A stretch of 44,978 bases of DNA, from contig CAVSND010000004.1 of NCBI GenBank assembly GCA_963729215.1, forward strand, positions 1 through 44,978, written 5' to 3'. Source of the DNA: CAVQJU01 sp963729215. GTDB taxonomy: Bacteria; Acidobacteriota; Vicinamibacteria; Vicinamibacterales; CAVVIG01. The translations under genes and the position numbers were made by a program. Under the pieces are notes generated by a model that saw nothing but the letters and a program-made list of their open reading frames with translations, was not told the DNA's origin and did not search any database. Below, in pieces: positions 42,006-44,978 of the stretch. Numbering within the stretch: position 1 is the first letter of the stretch; each line of letters begins with the position of its first letter.

Positions 42006-42867
42006 TCACTTTCGGCTCAGCTCGTCGTAGAGCTGGGCGTAAAACGGGGGCGCGAACTGCCAGCCGAGGTCGTCCGTCTTGACCTGCGTTGCCAGGGTGT
42101 CTTTTGTGGCGCCGGCCTTGATGGCATCCGACGCGCGGCTGATGAATGTGCCAAACGCCGTGCGGTAGGCCTGGACTTCGGCGCGGCTCTTTGGCTCGCC
42201 TCTCCCGGGAATCGCCATGTCGAAGTCGAGTTTCAGCACACCATCCAGAATCTGCGTCCACTCGACGGCGCTGCCACCGTTGGCGAAGTCCACGATTGGC
42301 GTCGCGTTCGTGATCTGGTCGCTCACCATCACGACTTTCAGATCCGGGAAATACACCATGGTGTCGTCGCCCGTATGGCCGCGGCCGAACGAGTGCGCCT
42401 CGACCTCGGCGCCTCCGAATTTCAGCGTGTAGTCCCTGGCGAAGGTGACCGTGGGAAGCCCCGGAATGTCTTTCGTGCGCGGATCGCTGGCCATACGCGA
42501 CTTCAGCGCGTCGAGCGCGACGACCTGCGCGCCGGCATCGATGAACCGCTGGTTGTTGCCGACGTGGTCCGGGTGATGATGCGTGTTGAACACGTATTTC
42601 ACCGGCAGCTTCGAGACCGAGCCGATCTCTTCCATCAGCCGCCGGTAGTTCTCGTCACCCGGATTCTTCGTATCCACGACGATCAGGCCCGCGTCAGTCA
42701 CGCGGATGAGGGTGTTGGCGCCCCCGCCCGTGACCATATAGAGGTTCGGCTTCAGCTGGCGAATCATCTCGACCGTTTGCCCGGCCGCCGGTCCTCGTTG
42801 AGCGGTCGCGAGCGCAGTCGATCCGGCGAGACAGCGACGCGACGACAACGAGTCTGCCTGTGATCAT
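42006..42867 (-). CDS. Secreted MBL-fold hydrolase (frameshift in the signal peptide)
   Basis: ATG 42867 opens a signal peptide (MITGRLVVVASL); removing one T near 42834 joins it to LAGSTALATAQRGPAAGQ and the main frame. The metal motif HHHPDH is present, followed by SFGRGHTGDDTMVYFPDL and VVMVSDQITNATP. At the position where MBL proteins have PGHG, this one has PGRGEP, so one zinc ligand is an Arg. The related neighbour at 39975-40919 keeps TGHSS there. The enzyme may bind one zinc or be altered in specificity. The corrected length is about 286 residues. Confidence 0.84.
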
Positions 42868-43005
42868 GATCTGCCCCATGCTGCCCGTACTCGCCGGATG
42901 TCCCGTCCGCCTGAGTGTCATCGCTCGCCGGATTATAGCGACGTCGTGTCGCAATCTCTCGGGGAAAACGTTACAGTAGCCGCACATTTTCCGCAGGGGT
43001 CTGCA

Positions 43006-43458
43006 ATGTTGAAGTGGAAACTTGCCGCATTGGCCGGGCTGCTGACGGGCGCGGCCGGCGTCGCCTGGGGCCAGGCACAGCAGCAGCGCGCCCCGGGGTT
43101 CTACGAGCTGCGCATCTACAAGGCCCAGCCCGGCAAGCGCGATGCCCTCGCCGCGCGGTTCGCGAGCCGGACAGCCGGCACGTATGCCAGGCACGGGATC
43201 ACGAACGTCGGATACTTCATCCCGCAGGAAACCGACAAAGAGCTCGGGATCGACGCCGACGACACCTTCATCTACATCAGAGGCTATCCGTCGAAGGCCG
43301 ATCGGGACACGCGCCTGAAGGCCGCCCATGACGATCCGGAATTCGCGGAGGTCGTGATCAAACAGGAACGCGATCCGGACAGCCGGCTGATCGTCAAGGC
43401 GCACAACATCGACATGGTGCCGAGCGGCCCGCAGACGGCCATCACCATCACGCCGTAG
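43006..43458 (+). CDS. Secreted NIPSNAP-domain protein
   Basis: The signal peptide is MLKWKLAALAGLLTGAAGVAW, with a cleavage region around GQAQQQ. The domain has FYELRIYKAQPGKRDALAAR, IPQETDKELGIDADDTFIYI and DRDTRLKAAHDDPEF, the NIPSNAP dimeric alpha/beta-barrel pattern. NIPSNAP domains are mostly known in the cytosol or mitochondria; their enzymatic function is unclear. Exported members occur in Acidobacteriota. The ATG at 43006 lies after a GCAGGGG ribosome-binding site. The gene is divergent from the MBL-fold gene, with 138 bp between the start codons. The rsmE gene follows 35 bp after its stop. Confidence 0.85.
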   Translation: MLKWKLAALAGLLTGAAGVAWGQAQQQRAPGFYELRIYKAQPGKRDALAARFASRTAGTYARHGITNVGYFIPQETDKELGIDADDTFIYIRGYPSKADRDTRLKAAHDDPEFAEVVIKQERDPDSRLIVKAHNIDMVPSGPQTAITITP

Positions 43459-43493
43459 CGCCTGCTGTCCGGCGACGGGAAACAGCGCTCCCT

Positions 43494-44228
43494 GTGAACC
43501 TGATCCTCCTCGAACGCAGCGAAGCGAGCGCCACGGGCGAGATCACCCTGACAGGGCCGCGCGCCGCGCATTTGCTCCGCGTGTTGCGCGTGGAACCGGG
43601 GCAGACCGTGCGCGTCGGCATCCTCGACGGCCCGCGCGGCGTGGGAACAGTTACCTCGGTCGCCGAAGGGGCGGTTCAGCTGCGTTGTTCCTTCGACGCT
43701 CACACCGCGCCCGCGCCGCGAGTGGACCTGCTGCTCGCGCTCCCGCGCCCCAAGGTCATGCGGCGCCTCTGGGCTCAGATCGCGGCGCTGGGTGTCGGCC
43801 AGATCATCCTGACCAACGCGGAGCGGGTGGAACGCAACTACTTCGACACGCACGTGCTCGCGCCGGCATGCTACCGGCCGCTGCTCGTCGAAGGCCTGCA
43901 ACAGGCGCGCGACACCAGCCTGCCGCGCGTGTCCATCCACCGGCAGTTCAAGGTGCTGATCGAAGACGAACTGGACGCCTTGTTTCCGCGAGGGCTTCGC
44001 CTGGTGGCCGACCCCGCGGCCACAACGCCCGCCGGTTCACTGGCGCCGGAGGACGGCGGTCGGGTGTTGCTCGCGATCGGACCGGAGGGAGGCTGGAACG
44101 CGTTCGAAACAGCGTTGCTCGCAGCCCATGGTTTCCAATCGGTCGGCATGGGGCCGCGCACTCTTCGCACCGACACCGCGTGCATCGCGCTCCTCGCGAT
44201 CGTGCACGCGGCGCTCGAACCCAAATAG
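43494..44228 (+). CDS. rsmE: 16S rRNA (uracil-1498-N3)-methyltransferase RsmE
   Basis: RsmE methylates N3 of U1498 in 16S rRNA using S-adenosylmethionine and has the SPOUT knot fold. The N-terminal PUA-like region (GPRAAHLLRVLRVEPGQTVR) is followed by LLLALPRPKVMRRLWAQIAALGVGQIIL, then the C-terminal SAM knot with LLAIGPEGGWNAFETALL and MGPRTLRTDTACIALL. The length is 244. The start is GTG at 43494; no ATG in the first residues is better placed. It is the only clear housekeeping gene at this end of the window. The start lies 35 bp after the NIPSNAP stop. Confidence 0.95.
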   Translation: MNLILLERSEASATGEITLTGPRAAHLLRVLRVEPGQTVRVGILDGPRGVGTVTSVAEGAVQLRCSFDAHTAPAPRVDLLLALPRPKVMRRLWAQIAALGVGQIILTNAERVERNYFDTHVLAPACYRPLLVEGLQQARDTSLPRVSIHRQFKVLIEDELDALFPRGLRLVADPAATTPAGSLAPEDGGRVLLAIGPEGGWNAFETALLAAHGFQSVGMGPRTLRTDTACIALLAIVHAALEPK

Positions 44229-44239
44229 GACGGACAGGC

Positions 44240-44978
44240 TCAGCGCCTGTCCAGGCCTTCGGTGAGCTCGATCGAAACGCCCCAGGGATCCGTGACGAAC
44301 GCATGCGCGATGTTCAGGGCGGGCACCTTGCCGTAAGGCACCGTCAGCTTGATGCCCTTGGCCTCGAGCTTCCTGCAGAACTCTTCCAGGTTCCTGACTT
44401 CGAACCCCACGTGATCGTAGACGCGGCCGGCGGTGGGAACGTGCGTCACCGTCTGGTCGCCCTCCCAGCGAAAGAAGTTCAGGCTGTAACCGACGCCTGG
44501 CAGGTCGGCGCCGATGAAGAAGTCGGTCTGGCCGGGACGCAGCGTCGCATCGAACGCGTTCATGTACCACTGCTGCATCTCGACGTACTGCTTGTTGATG
44601 AAGTGCACGTGGTGATACTTGATCGGCGGCGGGTTGGCGTCGCGGTTGGTGACGAGCTCCACCTTCGCACCGTCGGGTCCGAGAATGTAGGCGACGCCCG
44701 CAATTTCCTCCGGCGTGCCCGCGGCCTGCGGGCTGACCGTCTGCCCCGGTTTCGGTTCCCGTCCGTTGGTCGTCTGAAAACCGTTGGCCCTCACCTTCGC
44801 CACCACGTCGCGGACATTCGGCACCGAGAAGCCGACGTGGTCGAACGCCGTACCCCGCGCGGGACCCGTCGGAGCCTGCCGGTGCAGAACGATCATCGTG
44901 TCGGGAAACCGGACGACATCGTCTTCTCCGAACTTGCTCCGCCGTCCCGCCAAGCGTTTCCACCCAGAACTTCTTGTG
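44240..44978 (-). CDS. VOC (glyoxalase/dioxygenase-fold) protein, 5' end outside the window, one frameshift
   Basis: Two VOC modules are visible: FDHVGFSVPNVRDVVAKVRA with GVAYILGPDGAKVELVTNRD, and then YHHVHFINKQYVEMQQWYMN with DHVGFEVRNLEEFCRKLEA and AFVTDPWGVSIELTEGL. The H/E metal pattern fits glyoxalase-type enzymes, but no substrate can be assigned. At the right edge, HKKFWVETLGGTAE reads in another frame and is a natural VOC start. Removing one C at about 44935 joins it to KFGEDDVVRFPDTMIVL. The true start is beyond 44978, so it is partial. The stop lies 11 bp from the convergent rsmE stop. Confidence 0.83.
   Translation of the reverse strand, partial: TRSSGWKRLAGRRSKFGEDDVVRFPDTMIVLHRQAPTGPARGTAFDHVGFSVPNVRDVVAKVRANGFQTTNGREPKPGQTVSPQAAGTPEEIAGVAYILGPDGAKVELVTNRDANPPPIKYHHVHFINKQYVEMQQWYMNAFDATLRPGQTDFFIGADLPGVGYSLNFFRWEGDQTVTHVPTAGRVYDHVGFEVRNLEEFCRKLEAKGIKLTVPYGKVPALNIAHAFVTDPWGVSIELTEGLDRR

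Noticed and set aside
3534..44978. Programmed +1 ribosomal frameshifting as a shared regulatory code
   Set aside because: The break sites share no slippery heptamer or downstream stem that I can see, occur in unrelated genes, and two go in the other direction; sequence error explains them more simply.

Overview
The window is high-GC DNA that reads as a soil-type member of the Acidobacteriota, most likely Vicinamibacteria. This is inferred from gene content, since no rRNA gene is present. The pointers are the DUF1592/DUF1552 pair, secreted DUF6152 proteins, several copies of an unnamed secreted family with a GDTLVV[DE]T motif, secreted metallo-beta-lactamase-fold and beta-propeller enzymes, and a form II CoxL-type molybdenum hydroxylase. 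I see no tRNA, rRNA, CRISPR array, prophage or insertion sequence.

Layout. 1-4179 (minus): DUF1552 (cut by the window edge), DUF1592, an unknown protein and a beta-carbonic anhydrase. 4429-7508 (plus): rsgA, an NHL beta-propeller and a GDTLVV-family protein. 7510-13541 (minus): a GDTLVV protein with a separate DUF6152 protein, a sulfotransferase fused to a Wzt-C-like domain, a natural DUF6152-GDTLVV fusion, an old-yellow-enzyme reductase and a VWA protein. 13803-15998 (plus): a degenerate serine-hydrolase-fold protein, an outer-membrane barrel and a DUF4390 protein. 16050-18499 (minus): a small unknown protein and glgX. 18584-25084 (plus): GIY-YIG, glycine-zipper lipoprotein, MetF-like protein, a fourth GDTLVV protein, SGNH hydrolase, aldo/keto reductase, group II truncated haemoglobin and a secreted two-part protein. 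25048-28543 (minus): AlkZ-related protein, thiolase, AtoE. 28617-33446 (plus): atoD, atoA, a secreted alpha/beta hydrolase, moxR, a CoxE-like VWA gene and coxG, nearly gapless. 33459-37132 (minus): coxM, coxL, coxS, convergent with the previous block. 37323-39179 (plus): amidohydrolase and DoxX-like protein. 39249-42867 (minus): dienelactone hydrolase and two MBL-fold hydrolases around an SMP-30-like propeller. 43006-44228 (plus): secreted NIPSNAP protein and rsmE. 44240-44978 (minus): VOC protein cut by the right edge.

How the genes work together. AtoE, AtoDA and a thiolase form a short-chain 3-oxoacid uptake and activation module, apparently co-transcribed with a secreted hydrolase. The CoxSLM enzyme faces its likely maturation genes (MoxR, CoxE-like, CoxG); its AYRGAGR loop marks it as form II, so CO need not be the substrate. 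Many other genes encode exported proteins of unknown role.

Two window-wide traits stand out. Twelve frame breaks occur in otherwise well-conserved genes, ten of them repaired by removing one base, which looks more like uncorrected sequencing insertions than gene decay. Several intergenic gaps carry short tandem arrays of 7-8 bp units (GGCTCGT, TCATCTGG, TAACCTC), a dispersed microsatellite-like repeat population.
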